Below, in pieces: positions 35,697 to 45,269 of a stretch of 64,000 nt of DNA. This DNA is from Planctomycetota bacterium. GTDB lineage: Bacteria; Planctomycetota; GCA-002687715; DRQF01. The notes under the pieces are model-generated. The model worked only from the letters and a program-made list of their open reading frames with translations, was not told the origin of the DNA and made no database searches. The translations under genes and the position numbers were made by a program. Within the stretch, counting starts at the first letter, position 1. Each line of letters opens with the position of its first letter. The stretch spans positions 62,001-126,000 of the forward strand of contig JACKGY010000005.1 of NCBI GenBank assembly GCA_020639295.1, written 5' to 3'.

Positions 35697-37256
35697 TCAG
35701 GGCCGGAAACCGATGGTGAACTCCAGCGCCCGGGTCAGGTACAGGTTGCCCTGGGCATCGAAGCCGGCCGCCTGGGCCCGGTAGGTCCGGCCGCTGAAGA
35801 CCGGATCGTTGCTGATCGGGAGGGAGTAGAGCCCGAAGGACGAGAGGTGCACCGTCCCCAGCGTCGGATCGACGTGGAGCTGGTAGTTGGCCGGGAAGCC
35901 CGGAATCGGCTGCGGCTCGATCGGGTCACCGAACATCAACGCGACGTCCGTCACCGAGCCCATGAAGGCCGTCATGCTGAAGGTGGCGTTGCCGAAATAG
36001 GGTTTCGTCGAACCGGCGGTGAGCGATGGCGGGAACTGGCCGACCGGAGCGGCCGCGCTGCCGACGTAGCCGTAGCTGGCCGGCGGCGCGCCCTGGTAGA
36101 AGAACAGGCGGTCGTCACTGCCGCTGCCGACGTAGCGGACCAGGAACTCGGCCTCGCCGTCACCGAGGACGTCACCGAAGGCGAAGACCTGCCTGGCCAC
36201 GAGGGTCGTCGCCGGGGCCGAGAGCGCCGAGCGGCGGAAGCCATCGGTGAAGGTGAACAGGCAAGCGGGCGGCATGCCGAAGGAACTCGGATCAAGGCCC
36301 AGGATGTCGCGACCGCCATCCCGGCCCGCCGCGGCCAGGCTGCCGCCGTAGCCGCCGCCCGGGATGCCGGGCCGGATCACCTGCTGCTGCAGGGTCTGGG
36401 CCCCGAGGATCAGGACCTGAAAGCCAAAGGGCGCGCCGACCGCCAGCACGTCCGGCGTGCCGCTGGCGGTGGTGATCACCGCCATGGCGCTGCCGAGACC
36501 GATCCCGGCGCTGCCCTGATGGCTGCCGAGGGTCGCGTAGAGGTCGGCCGGCTCGCCGCTGATGACCTCGATCCGGCCGAGCGGCACGTCCGCGGTCACG
36601 ACGTCGAGGTAGCCGTCCTGGTCGTAGTCGTAGATCGCGAGCGCGATGGCGGCGCCGGGAGCGCCGCCGTCGGTGATCGTCGCCAGGCCGCCGATCAGGT
36701 TGCCGGTGGCCAGGTCGTAGAAGTGGAGCTGGTTCCTGGACGCGACGACCAGGTCGGCGAAACCGTCGCCGCTGAGGTCGGAGACCCGCCCGAGACCGCG
36801 ACCGAAGTCCTCGGCGCTCTCGGGCGCCATGATGGTCGTCAGGGTACCGCTGCTCAGGTCGACGATCTTCACGTAGCCGCCGCCGGGCGCGCTGATCGCG
36901 ACCTCGAGCAGGCCGTCCTGGTCGAGATCGTCGATCGCGGCGACGGCGAAACCGAACTCGTCGCCGGCCGCCTGGCCGTAGAAGCTGCCGAGCAGGTTCC
37001 TGGTGATCGGTCCGTCGAGATGATGCACGGCGCCGAAGTCGACGCCGTCCTCGTAGGGCGTGTCGTAGCCGGAGTCGGCGACGACGAGGTCGAGGTTGGC
37101 GCTGACGCGGGCGATGGCGTTGCCGAAGTTGCCCGGCGTGCCACCGCCGAGCGAACCGGTGCCGGTCAGGGCGTCGATCGTGGCGGTAGGAAACTGCGCC
37201 GAGGCACTCGCCGCCAGCAGGACGGCGAGGAGACAGGAGAGGCCGAGTCGATACAT
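35697..37256 (-). CDS. Exported FG-GAP beta-propeller protein (block 2, first)
   Basis: 519 residues with a signal peptide (1-20, SASAQ). FG-GAP-type repeats include DLDQDGLLEVAI, DLSGDGFADLVV, DYDQDGYLDVVT and DVLGDGEAEFLV. A C-terminal beta domain contains NATFSMTAFM and ends in FTIGFRP. The N-terminal GAVHHLDGPITRNLLGSFYG aligns with the block-1 protein (GAVHLFDGAG...LGSLYG). It is more distant from the block-1 FG-GAP proteins than these are from each other. The start at 37256 is set by the signal peptide; the ribosome site is weak. Surface location is likely, function unknown. Confidence 0.83.
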   Translation of the reverse strand: MYRLGLSCLLAVLLAASASAQFPTATIDALTGTGSLGGGTPGNFGNAIARVSANLDLVVADSGYDTPYEDGVDFGAVHHLDGPITRNLLGSFYGQAAGDEFGFAVAAIDDLDQDGLLEVAISAPGGGYVKIVDLSSGTLTTIMAPESAEDFGRGLGRVSDLSGDGFADLVVASRNQLHFYDLATGNLIGGLATITDGGAPGAAIALAIYDYDQDGYLDVVTADVPLGRIEVISGEPADLYATLGSHQGSAGIGLGSAMAVITTASGTPDVLAVGAPFGFQVLILGAQTLQQQVIRPGIPGGGYGGSLAAAGRDGGRDILGLDPSSFGMPPACLFTFTDGFRRSALSAPATTLVARQVFAFGDVLGDGEAEFLVRYVGSGSDDRLFFYQGAPPASYGYVGSAAAPVGQFPPSLTAGSTKPYFGNATFSMTAFMGSVTDVALMFGDPIEPQPIPGFPANYQLHVDPTLGTVHLSSFGLYSLPISNDPVFSGRTYRAQAAGFDAQGNLYLTRALEFTIGFRP

Positions 37257-37451
37257 GGTGGAGTTCCGTTTCTGGTCGAGATGACGATTCGAGGCGGATC
37301 GAGGCACCGCCCCACATCGACTGGGATGCGCTGGAAGACCAGCCGTCACGCGCGACCGGGACATTCTCGAGATCGTCCCGGGCCGAGTTCGGGCAGACGA
37401 GGAGCGACACCCGCCGCCAGGCAGCTCGGCGCGCGCGGTGACGAACGCGAC

Positions 37452-37482
37452 GAGGCCCCGTTCCCGGCGGGAACGGGGCCTC
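37452..37482 (-). terminator. Hairpin after FG-GAP gene at 37513
   Basis: A 15-base perfect inverted repeat GAGGCCCCGTTCCCG/CGGGAACGGGGCCTC with a one-base centre (effective loop 5) lies 30 bases past the stop codon. Confidence 0.6.
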
Positions 37483-37512
37483 CGGAGGCGCTGGGCGCGA
37501 CGGGCGTCGCGA

Positions 37513-39084
37513 TCAGGGCCGGTAGCCGATGACGAACTCGATCGCCTGGGAGAGCTGCAGCTCACCCTGGGGACTGATGCCGGCCGCCTGGGCCCGCAGG
37601 ACCAGACCGCTGAAGACCGGGTCGTTGCCGATCGGCAGCGGGACGAAGACCGGGCCATTGAACTGGAAGGGGATCGATCCCAGCACCGGGTTGACGAAGA
37701 GCTGGAAGTTGGCGGGTTGACCGGGGATCGGCGTCGCCGCCATCGGGATGCCCAGCAGCAGCGAGGCGTTGCTGCCGTTCACCATCGAGTTGACCAGGAA
37801 GGCGAAGGCGGCATTGCCGAAGTAGGGCCCGGACTGCGCCACCGCGAGCTGCGGAACCGGCAGGCCCACCGGCGCCGCGCCGGCACCGATCGAGGTCGTG
37901 CTGGCGGGCGGCGCGCCCTGATAGAAGACCACCAGATCGGTGACGCCGGGCCCGCCGGCCAGGCGCACCAGGAACTCGACCTCGGTCCCGCCGAGGAAGT
38001 CGCCGAAGGCCTCGACCCGGTCGACCATCGAGAGCGGGAAGGCCCAGTTGTCGATCACCGAGCGCCGGGCCCCGTTGACGTCGAAGAGGAGGCAACCGAG
38101 CGGCGCGGCCGGCAGGGTCTGGTCGATGCCGATCAGCTCGTCGCGATTCGCCCCGACCGTCGCCAGGCTGCCGCCGAAACCGCTGCCCGCCGCACCGGTC
38201 CGCGTGGCCAGATAGCCGAGATTCTGCGCCTTGAGGATCACCGCCTGGTCGGCGAGCGGCGCGCCGACCACCAGGGTCTCGGCCGCGCCCGCCGAGTCGT
38301 AGGTCAGGGTCATCGCCGCGCCGAAGCCGCTCGCGGGCGCACCGAAGTAGCTGGCGAGGATGCCGAAGCCGCTGCTGGGATCACCGTCGATGACGTCGAT
38401 CAGACCGTTCGCCGGATTGGCGATCGCGACGTCGAGGAAGCCGTCGAGGTCGTAGTCGTAGGGAGCCAGGGTGATCGGGCCTCCCGGGACCAGGCTGTCG
38501 CAGATGGTGGTGGCCGAGGCGATCGGGGCGCCGGTGGCGCCGTCGTGGAAATGGAGGACGTTGACGGCCGCGACGACGAGATCGGCGACACCGTCGCCGT
38601 TGAGGTCGGAGACCCGGGCCAGGCCACGGCCGAAGGCGGTGGCGCCGGCCGGCGCCGAGATGGTCGCGAGCGTGCCGTTCACCAGGTCGACGAGCTGCAC
38701 GTAGCCGCCGCCCGGAGCGCTGATCGCCACCTCGGCGATGCCGTCCTGGTTGACGTCGTCCAGCGCCACGACACGGAAACCGAACTCGTCGCCGGCGGAC
38801 TGACCGTAGAGGCTGGCCAGGATGTTCTGGGTGATCGGGCCGTCCAGGTAGTGGACGACGCCGATGTCGATGCCGGTGGCGCCCGGCGCGTCGTAGCCGG
38901 CGTCGGCGATGACCAGGTCGAGGGCCGCGCTCACCCGCGCCGTGGCGTTGCCGAAGGTGCCGGGCGTTCCGCCGCTCAGCGGACCGATGCCGCCGAGGGG
39001 GCCGATGATCGCCACCGGGTTCTGGGCCGTCGCCAGGCTGGCGAGGGCGAGGACGAGGAGGGAGCAGAGTGTCAGTCGTCGCAT
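37513..39084 (-). CDS. Exported FG-GAP beta-propeller protein (block 2, second)
   Basis: 523 residues with a signal peptide (1-20, LATAQ). Repeats include DVNQDGIAEVAI, DLNGDGVADLVV and DYDLDGFLDVAI. The C-terminal domain ends in FVIGYRP and contains FYQGAPPAST, the same tract as FYQGAPPASY in the tandem neighbour. AGGAC lies upstream of the ATG. Together with 35697-37256 it forms the tandem pair that completes block 2, mirroring 21616-25103 in block 1. Function unknown. Confidence 0.83.
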   Translation of the reverse strand: MRRLTLCSLLVLALASLATAQNPVAIIGPLGGIGPLSGGTPGTFGNATARVSAALDLVIADAGYDAPGATGIDIGVVHYLDGPITQNILASLYGQSAGDEFGFRVVALDDVNQDGIAEVAISAPGGGYVQLVDLVNGTLATISAPAGATAFGRGLARVSDLNGDGVADLVVAAVNVLHFHDGATGAPIASATTICDSLVPGGPITLAPYDYDLDGFLDVAIANPANGLIDVIDGDPSSGFGILASYFGAPASGFGAAMTLTYDSAGAAETLVVGAPLADQAVILKAQNLGYLATRTGAAGSGFGGSLATVGANRDELIGIDQTLPAAPLGCLLFDVNGARRSVIDNWAFPLSMVDRVEAFGDFLGGTEVEFLVRLAGGPGVTDLVVFYQGAPPASTTSIGAGAAPVGLPVPQLAVAQSGPYFGNAAFAFLVNSMVNGSNASLLLGIPMAATPIPGQPANFQLFVNPVLGSIPFQFNGPVFVPLPIGNDPVFSGLVLRAQAAGISPQGELQLSQAIEFVIGYRP

Positions 39085-39205
39085 GTCGATGTCCTGTTCG
39101 CGTTCGAGTCGAGGTTCCGGGAGCAGGCTCGACGCCGCCCCACCATCCGCAGAGATGCGGACGGCCGGGCCGCGTCACGGAAACTCGAACCGAAGTCGGA
39201 ATCGA

Positions 39206-40696
39206 TCAGAGTCGATCGACGAGATCACCCGGCAGCATGCTCGCGCGGGGCAACGAGAGCGTGGCCCGGAAGCCACCCTCGGCGCGGTTCTCGAGCCGCA
39301 GATCGCCGTGGTGGCGCTTGACGATGCCGTAGGACACGCTGAGACCGAGACCGGTGCCGCGGCCCGGCTCCTTCGTGGTGTAGAAGGGATCGAGCAGCCG
39401 GTCGAGCTGATCCTCGGGGACGCCGGGGCCGTCGTCCTCGACCGCGACCAGCGCCCGACCGGCGGCGCCGGTGCCGATCCGGATCAGGACCTGACCATTG
39501 GCGGCGACCGCGTCGAGGGCGTTCTTGAGCAGGTTGAGCAGCACCTGCTCCATCTCGTCGCCGGAGGCCCGCACCACGAGCGGACCGCCGACGACGGTCA
39601 CCTGCACGCCCTTGGCGCCGACCTCGAACTCGAGCAGGCGCAGGCTACGGTCGACCAGTTCGCGGAGCTCGGCCTCGCCCGGCTCGTCCTGATCGGCGGG
39701 CCTCGAGAAGTCGAGGAGCTGCCGGGTGATGCGCTTGCAGCGGAAGGCCTCGTCGCGAATCGTCTCGAGGTACTTGCGATCGCGGGCCGCGAGGCCGTCG
39801 CCGCGGCGCAACAGGCCCTCCGCGCAGGTCGAGATGCTCGCCAGCGGCGTGTTCACCTCGTGGGCCATGCCGGCGGCGAGCGTGCCGACCGCGGCGAGCC
39901 GATCGGCGGCGACCAGATCGCGCGCCGCGCGTTCGACCTTCTGTTCCAGGTCCTCGGTGAGCGCACCCAGCTTGGCGTTGAGATCGCGCGCCTCCTCGAG
40001 ATAGCGGGTGCGCGCGGCGCGCTCCTCCTCGATCGCCCGGCTGCCGCGACGAACGATGAAGACGTTGCCGACGAAGAGCAGGAACATGGCGCCGATCGCC
40101 GCCAGGCTGAGCCGGCGCTTGGAGGCACGCACGGCCGCGAGGTTGTCCTCGCCTTCCTGGTAGATCTCGATCGCGCGCAGCGCGACGCCGCCGAGTTCGA
40201 GGCGGATCGGCAGGTAGCTCTCGAGGTAGGGCGGCCGCGAGGTCTCGCGTTCGTGCATCTCCTCCTCGGCGACGACCAGCTTGGTCACCGGCTCGCCGGC
40301 GAGCGCGCGACGCAGGGCCGGGCTCTTGCCGTAGTCGGAGCCGATCCGGTCGTGATCGCTGCTGTAGACCACGCGGCCCGCGCCGTCGAAGACGTTGACC
40401 CGGCGGACGCCGAGGTTGCGGGTGTTGAAGCGGACCACACGATCGATTTCGGCCAGCTGCTCGGGATCGGCCGGGCGCAGGGCGGCCCCCCGCGCGGCGA
40501 GCCAGGGCTGGAGATGCTCCTCGAGCTGCACCTGCAGGACGTCGGCCACCAGACGGGCGTAGCGCCGGTCCTTGGCCAGGAGATCCTGCTCGGCCTCCCC
40601 CGCCGAGGCGAAGGACAGGAGCAGGGCCACGATCCCGGTGGTCAGGACCGACCAGAGCAGGAAGTGGCGCATCAGCGGAAAGGCGGCCTTGTCCAA
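39206..40696 (-). CDS. Sensor histidine kinase with extracytoplasmic sensor domain
   Basis: 496 residues. Membrane helix 1 (about 10-30), a sensor region of about 160 residues with Cache-like features (VRRVNVFDGAGRVVYSS), membrane helix 2 (196-216) and a coiled coil (about 221-275). A HisKA box follows with H279 in GMAHEVNTPLASI. The HATPase domain shows N-box NLLKNALDA, G1 DDGPGVPE, F-box FYTTKEPGRGTGLGL and G2. This is the NtrB/AtoS-like arrangement that usually partners NtrC regulators. The start is TTG with GGGAG upstream. The only candidate partner in the window is the regulator at 29492-30862. Confidence 0.93.
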   Translation of the reverse strand: MDKAAFPLMRHFLLWSVLTTGIVALLLSFASAGEAEQDLLAKDRRYARLVADVLQVQLEEHLQPWLAARGAALRPADPEQLAEIDRVVRFNTRNLGVRRVNVFDGAGRVVYSSDHDRIGSDYGKSPALRRALAGEPVTKLVVAEEEMHERETSRPPYLESYLPIRLELGGVALRAIEIYQEGEDNLAAVRASKRRLSLAAIGAMFLLFVGNVFIVRRGSRAIEEERAARTRYLEEARDLNAKLGALTEDLEQKVERAARDLVAADRLAAVGTLAAGMAHEVNTPLASISTCAEGLLRRGDGLAARDRKYLETIRDEAFRCKRITRQLLDFSRPADQDEPGEAELRELVDRSLRLLEFEVGAKGVQVTVVGGPLVVRASGDEMEQVLLNLLKNALDAVAANGQVLIRIGTGAAGRALVAVEDDGPGVPEDQLDRLLDPFYTTKEPGRGTGLGLSVSYGIVKRHHGDLRLENRAEGGFRATLSLPRASMLPGDLVDRL

Positions 40697-40894
40697 GTCT
40701 CACTCCCTGATCGCGATCGGTCGTCGCCATCCTACCCTGCCGCCCGAACCGGATCCCGGTCGATCCCCAGGCGCGGCCCGATCGGCGTCCGGCGAGGTGG
40801 CCGCCGACCTGGTCGACGCCCGCCTCCATCGAAGTCGCCATGAACACCGGCGCGCTGACGGCCCGCGACCGGATCGCCCCCGAGGAGAGGATCG

Positions 40895-40924
40895 TTGACA
40901 GCGGCAGGCGTCGGTCCTTAGGCT
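40895..40924 (+). promoter_or_regulatory. Sigma-70-like promoter of FG-GAP gene
   Basis: A consensus TTGACA (40895-40900) and TAGGCT (40919-40924) are spaced 18 bases, about 30 bases before the ATG at 40955. The -10 matches at three positions. Confidence 0.45.
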
Positions 40925-40954
40925 CGACCGACCCTCGATTCAGGAGTAGCCGCC

Positions 40955-42598
40955 ATGTCCCCGGTCCGCCCCGCCCTCGTCGCCGTCCTGCTGGCCGGCC
41001 TCGCCGTCATCGGCACCGCCCAGTCGGTCACCCGTTTCCGATACGAGCTGACCGGCAACCCGATCGGCGGAGTCCCGCGGGCCGCTCCGGCCGGCGACGT
41101 GAATGCCGACGGCATCCCCGACTACATGGCCGCCACCACGAACGGGGTCAACGCGGGACGGGTCCTGGTCTTCTCCGGCGCCGACGGGTCGGTCCTCCAT
41201 GCCTTCGCGGGCGCCGGGGCCTCGGGCATCTCGCTGTCGAGCCTCGGCGACATCGATGGCGACGGCCACGACGACATCATCTACGCCCTGGGCCACGATC
41301 CCTCGGTCTCCAGCACCGGCATCGCGGCCAAGATCCGTTCGGGCGCGACCGGCGCCCTGATCGTCGACAAGTACTATCCGCCCGGCCTGCCGATCTGGGC
41401 CAGCGTGACCGGGCTCGGCGACGTCGACGGCGATACCATCCCCGACTATGCGATCGGCTTTCCCAGACAGGGCACGAGCGGTGCCGGCGACGGCCGGGTC
41501 GAGGTCTACTCCGGAGCCACCCACGCCGTGATCCGGAGCTTCGCGGGCGCCCCGGGCGATCAGCTCGGCTGGAGTCTGGCCAACGCCGGCGACGTCGACA
41601 GCGACGGGGTCGACGATCTCCTGATCGGCGCGCCCCAGGGCGACTCCTCGGGCAACGCCCTCGGCAGCGGCCGGGCCGAGGTCCGCTCGGGCGCCACCGG
41701 CGCCCTGATCCACTCCTTCCCCGGCAACGGACTCGCGGCCACCGGCTACGAGGTCGACGGCATCGGCGACGTGAACGGCGACGGCATCCCCGACCTCCTG
41801 CTCGGCGAGCCCGGCGGGTTCAGCCCCGGGGGCGCGGGCTACGTCGGCCGGGCGCGGGTCATGTCGGGGGCGACCGGCGCGCTCCTCAAGAGCTTCGTGC
41901 TCTCGGGCAGCCAGCTCGGCCACTCGGTCGACGGACTCGGCGACGTGACCGGCGACGGGGTGCCGGACTACGCGATCGGCGTGGCCGCCGTCATCGGCGT
42001 GGACTCGTCCAGGACCTACTCCGGAGCGACCAACGCCCCGGTGGACCTCTTCGGCCACCCCTCCGGCTTCCTCACGTTTCCGAGCCACTTCGCCCAGGAC
42101 ATGGCCCGCATCGGCGACCTCGACGGCGACGGGATCGGCGACTTCGTGTTGGCCGAGATGGTGAAGGAGGACGCCAGTTCGCCCCTGACCCTGCGCGTGC
42201 GCGCCTTCCTCGGTGGCCGGGATCCGGTGGTCTCCTACCAGTCGGCCTCGAGTTCGACCTCGATGACGCTGACCTGGCATCCGGAGGGCGGCCTGATCCA
42301 CGAGAACGGCGGCGATCTGATCTGCACCGGCGCGACCCCGGGTGGCCTCGGCATCGCCCTGGTGAGCCTGGCGGCGGCCGACTACCCGATCTTCGGCACC
42401 AGCCTCCTGGTGGCGGTCGACAACACCAACTTCCTCTTCGCCGGCACCCTGGGCGCCAACGCCGCCGGCGCCTTCGCCGCCGGCAACGTGTCACGGAGCC
42501 AGCCCTACCTGGTGGGCAGCCCGATCCACGTCCAGTTCTTCCAGACCAGCCCCGTCGTCCGCGCCTCGAACGGCCTCCGCTTCATCGCCATCCCCTGA
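40955..42598 (+). CDS. Exported seven-bladed FG-GAP (integrin-alpha-like) protein
   Basis: 547 residues with a signal peptide (1-23, IGTAQ). Seven evenly spaced Asp loops can be counted: DVNADGIPD, DIDGDGHDD, DVDGDTIPD, DVDSDGVDD, DVNGDGIPD, DVTGDGVPD and DLDGDGIGD. Several are followed by repeated VYSGATHAVIRSF / VRSGATGALIHSF strands. This is a more regular propeller than the four block FG-GAP proteins and has a different C-terminal domain (about 120 residues, ending FIAIP). AGGAG precedes the ATG. It probably binds calcium and is exposed outside; the partner is unknown. It converges on hpnG with 21 bases between stops. Confidence 0.88.
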   Translation: MSPVRPALVAVLLAGLAVIGTAQSVTRFRYELTGNPIGGVPRAAPAGDVNADGIPDYMAATTNGVNAGRVLVFSGADGSVLHAFAGAGASGISLSSLGDIDGDGHDDIIYALGHDPSVSSTGIAAKIRSGATGALIVDKYYPPGLPIWASVTGLGDVDGDTIPDYAIGFPRQGTSGAGDGRVEVYSGATHAVIRSFAGAPGDQLGWSLANAGDVDSDGVDDLLIGAPQGDSSGNALGSGRAEVRSGATGALIHSFPGNGLAATGYEVDGIGDVNGDGIPDLLLGEPGGFSPGGAGYVGRARVMSGATGALLKSFVLSGSQLGHSVDGLGDVTGDGVPDYAIGVAAVIGVDSSRTYSGATNAPVDLFGHPSGFLTFPSHFAQDMARIGDLDGDGIGDFVLAEMVKEDASSPLTLRVRAFLGGRDPVVSYQSASSSTSMTLTWHPEGGLIHENGGDLICTGATPGGLGIALVSLAAADYPIFGTSLLVAVDNTNFLFAGTLGANAAGAFAAGNVSRSQPYLVGSPIHVQFFQTSPVVRASNGLRFIAIP

Positions 42599-42619
42599 GT
42601 CGTCCGGGCCTGACCGAGG

Positions 42620-43285
42620 TCAGGAGTCGAACAGGCAGGAGGCGAGGCGCTGGCTGCAGAGGCGGGCGCGGCGGCGGAGGGCGAGGAGGTCGCGGCGGCT
42701 GCGGCCGCTGGTGATGAAGGCACGGAGGATCGGGGCCAGGCGGAAGCGGCGGCCGTCGAAGGCCTCCTGGACGCAGGCCGGGATCTCGTCGGCGAGGGCG
42801 TCGCTGACCACGCGGATGCCGGTCCAGGGGATGCCGTTCAGGCGGCAGTGATCGAGCACCTGCGCCGACTCCATGTCGACCAGATCGCCGGCATCGTGGC
42901 CCCGCATCACCGCCTTGTCGGCGGCGCCGAGCGGCGCCGGCGCGGTCACCAACCGGGCCGCCGGCAGGTCGGGCAGGGCCGCGTGGATCGGCGCCGGCTC
43001 GACCGGGATGACCTCCGGTCCGCGCCGCACCGAGACCACGCGGTAGAGTTCGCCCGGGGCGAAGTCGGGTCGGAGGGCGCCGGCGAAGCCCACCTGGAGG
43101 ATCGCGCTCGGCGACCGGCCGGCCAGGGCCTCGATCACCGACCCGGCGCCCGGACCGCTGATCAGGAGTTCGTGGCGGACGCCGCCGACGCGGAGAAAGT
43201 CGCGGCCCGCGTCGCGCTGGCAGGACGGGAAGGCCTGGGCCTCCTCCTTCATCGCCACCAGGAGCAGGGGCGGATCGGCGGCCAC
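42620..43285 (-). CDS. hpnG: Hopanoid-associated phosphorylase, HpnG-like
   Basis: 221 residues with the nucleoside phosphorylase fold. An N-terminal LLLVAMKEEAQAF segment, glycine-rich LQVGFAGAL, then DLVDMESAQVL with the ribose-binding Met-Glu and RVVSDALAD with the catalytic Asp. HpnG releases adenine from adenosylhopane to give ribosylhopane/phosphoribosylhopane. The position one base after the squalene-hopene cyclase stop supports HpnG over other superfamily members. The GTG at 43285 was chosen by this coupling and by homology of the start; ATG 43321 inside the cyclase gene is an alternative. HpnH, the enzyme that makes adenosylhopane, is not in the window. Confidence 0.8.
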   Translation of the reverse strand: MAADPPLLLVAMKEEAQAFPSCQRDAGRDFLRVGGVRHELLISGPGAGSVIEALAGRSPSAILQVGFAGALRPDFAPGELYRVVSVRRGPEVIPVEPAPIHAALPDLPAARLVTAPAPLGAADKAVMRGHDAGDLVDMESAQVLDHCRLNGIPWTGIRVVSDALADEIPACVQEAFDGRRFRLAPILRAFITSGRSRRDLLALRRRARLCSQRLASCLFDS

Positions 43286-43286
43286 C

Positions 43287-45269
43287 TCAGCTCGCCGCCT
43301 GCTCCGAGATGCGGGCGTCATCGACCTCCGCCGACCGCAGGGCATCGCGCCAGAGCGCGAGGGCCGCGATCGGGAAGTAGAGACGGTAGAGGTGGTAGCG
43401 CAGGTAGAAGACCTTCGGGAAGCCGGTGCCGGTCCAGTACTCCTCCTCCCAGGTGCCGTCGCCGAGCTGGGTGGAGGTCAGGTACTCGACCGCGCGCCGC
43501 GCGGCGGCATCGCGCTCGCGGCCGGCGGCCACCAGGCCCATGAGGGCCCAGGCGGTCTGGCTCGGCGTGCTCGGTCCCTTGCCCTTCAGGGTGGGGTCGT
43601 CGTAGGAGGCGATGCTCTCGCCGAAACCGCCGTCCGGATTCTGCACCGACTCCAGCCAGTCGGCGCCACGCTGGACCCAGCGCTCGCCCATGTCCTGGCC
43701 GATCTCCTTCAGGCCACGCAGCACCTGCCAGGTGCCGTAGATGTAGTTGACGCCCCAGCGGCCGTACCAGCAGCCCTCGGCCCCCTGGTCGTTCTTGATG
43801 AACCGGATCGCCGCCTGGACCTGGGCGTCGTCCAGGCCGACGCCGAAGAGGCCCATCATCTCGAGCGTCCGCGCCGTGATGTCGGCGGTCGGCGGATCGA
43901 GCATGGCGTTGTGGTCGGCGAAGGGCACGTTGGTGAGGAGATAGCGGTTGTTGTCGCGATCGAAGGCCGCCCAGCCGCCGTCCTTGGACTGCATGGCCCG
44001 GACCCACTTCATCGCCCGCTCCAGCGCCGGCTGGGCCTCGGGGAAGCCGGCCCGCTCGAGGGCCATCATCACCATGATCGTGTCGTCGATGTCCGGGTAG
44101 TACTCGTTGGCGTACTCGAAGTACCAGCCGGCCGGCTCGACGCCGTTGACCTTGTTGGCCCAGTCGCCCGGCTTCTTGACCTCGCGATCGAGCAGCCAGC
44201 GGACCGCCTGACGGACCGGCTCCTTGACCGAGTCGCCGCCGGCGAGGGCCAGGGCGTTGACCGCGAGCCCGGTGTCCCAGACCGGCGAATGGCAGGGCTG
44301 GATGCGGATCTGCTCGTCGTCGGTGAAGACCCGGAGCCCCTTCATGGCCTTCCGGGTCATCTCGAAGTGGTGGTCGTCCTCCGGCACGCCCAGGGCGTGG
44401 AAGGCGATCAGGGAGTTGATGATGGGCGGGAAGATGCCGCCCAGGCCGTCGCTGTCCTCGAAGCGCTCCTTCATCCAGTCCAGGGCCCGGCGGATCGCCA
44501 GGTTGCGGAGCGGCCGGATCTTCAGGCGACCGGTGAGGCTCTCGGTGAGCTTGGCGGCCTTGTCGATCGAGGTGAAGACGAGCTGCCAGGTCTTGGAGGT
44601 GCCTTCCACCTCGAGCGGCTGGTACTCGGGGGCGGTCTCCAGCGACACCTTGAGCTCGTCGAGCCGGGCGTGATCCGGGACCTTCCGCAGCGGCTTCTGC
44701 GACCAGATGATCGACAGCGGGATGACGATGGTCCGGGACCAGCTCGACATCTCGTAGATGTTGAAGGGGAACCAGCGCGGGAAGAGGATCAGCTCCGGCG
44801 GCACCGCCGGGCACTCCCTCCAGGACACCTGGCCGAAGAGGGCCAGGTAGATCTTGGTGAAGGTGTTGCAGGCGTCGATCCCGCCCAGGCGCTGGATCTT
44901 GCCGCGGGCCTTGACCATGTGCGGCGCCTGCGGGTCGTCCCCGAAGAGCTTGAGCACGAAGTAGGCCTTGACGCTGGCGCTGATGTCGGAGGGCCCGCCC
45001 GGGTAGAGCGAGAAGCCGCCCTCCTCGTTCTGCTGCCGGCGCAGGAAGGCCAGGCAACGCTCCATCTCGTCGGCATCGCGTTCGTGCCAGCCGAGGAAGT
45101 AGTGCAGGAGGATGTACTCCGACGACAGGATCGTGTCGCCTTCGAGTTCGCCGACCCAGTGACCGTCGTGGTTCTGCAGGGCGATGAGGGCTTCGGCGGC
45201 CCGGGCGATGACCATGTCCGGGAGCCTGAGGTCGGCTCCCTCGGGGAGGACGCTACCGTTCTCGTTCAT
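43287..45269 (-). CDS. shc: Squalene-hopene cyclase
   Basis: 660 residues, the normal length. The proton-donating DxDD motif is D393-I-D-D396 (YYPDIDDT). At least five QW repeats are visible: QNHDGHW, QNEEGGF, QSKDGGW, QGAEGCW and QNPDGGF, plus a C-terminal QLGDGTW. It is a monotopic membrane enzyme that folds squalene to hopene/hopanol. GAGG precedes the ATG at 45269. It heads a two-gene operon with hpnG and is divergent from ispH-dxs, which supply the isoprenoid precursors. Confidence 0.96.
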   Translation of the reverse strand: MNENGSVLPEGADLRLPDMVIARAAEALIALQNHDGHWVGELEGDTILSSEYILLHYFLGWHERDADEMERCLAFLRRQQNEEGGFSLYPGGPSDISASVKAYFVLKLFGDDPQAPHMVKARGKIQRLGGIDACNTFTKIYLALFGQVSWRECPAVPPELILFPRWFPFNIYEMSSWSRTIVIPLSIIWSQKPLRKVPDHARLDELKVSLETAPEYQPLEVEGTSKTWQLVFTSIDKAAKLTESLTGRLKIRPLRNLAIRRALDWMKERFEDSDGLGGIFPPIINSLIAFHALGVPEDDHHFEMTRKAMKGLRVFTDDEQIRIQPCHSPVWDTGLAVNALALAGGDSVKEPVRQAVRWLLDREVKKPGDWANKVNGVEPAGWYFEYANEYYPDIDDTIMVMMALERAGFPEAQPALERAMKWVRAMQSKDGGWAAFDRDNNRYLLTNVPFADHNAMLDPPTADITARTLEMMGLFGVGLDDAQVQAAIRFIKNDQGAEGCWYGRWGVNYIYGTWQVLRGLKEIGQDMGERWVQRGADWLESVQNPDGGFGESIASYDDPTLKGKGPSTPSQTAWALMGLVAAGRERDAAARRAVEYLTSTQLGDGTWEEEYWTGTGFPKVFYLRYHLYRLYFPIAALALWRDALRSAEVDDARISEQAAS

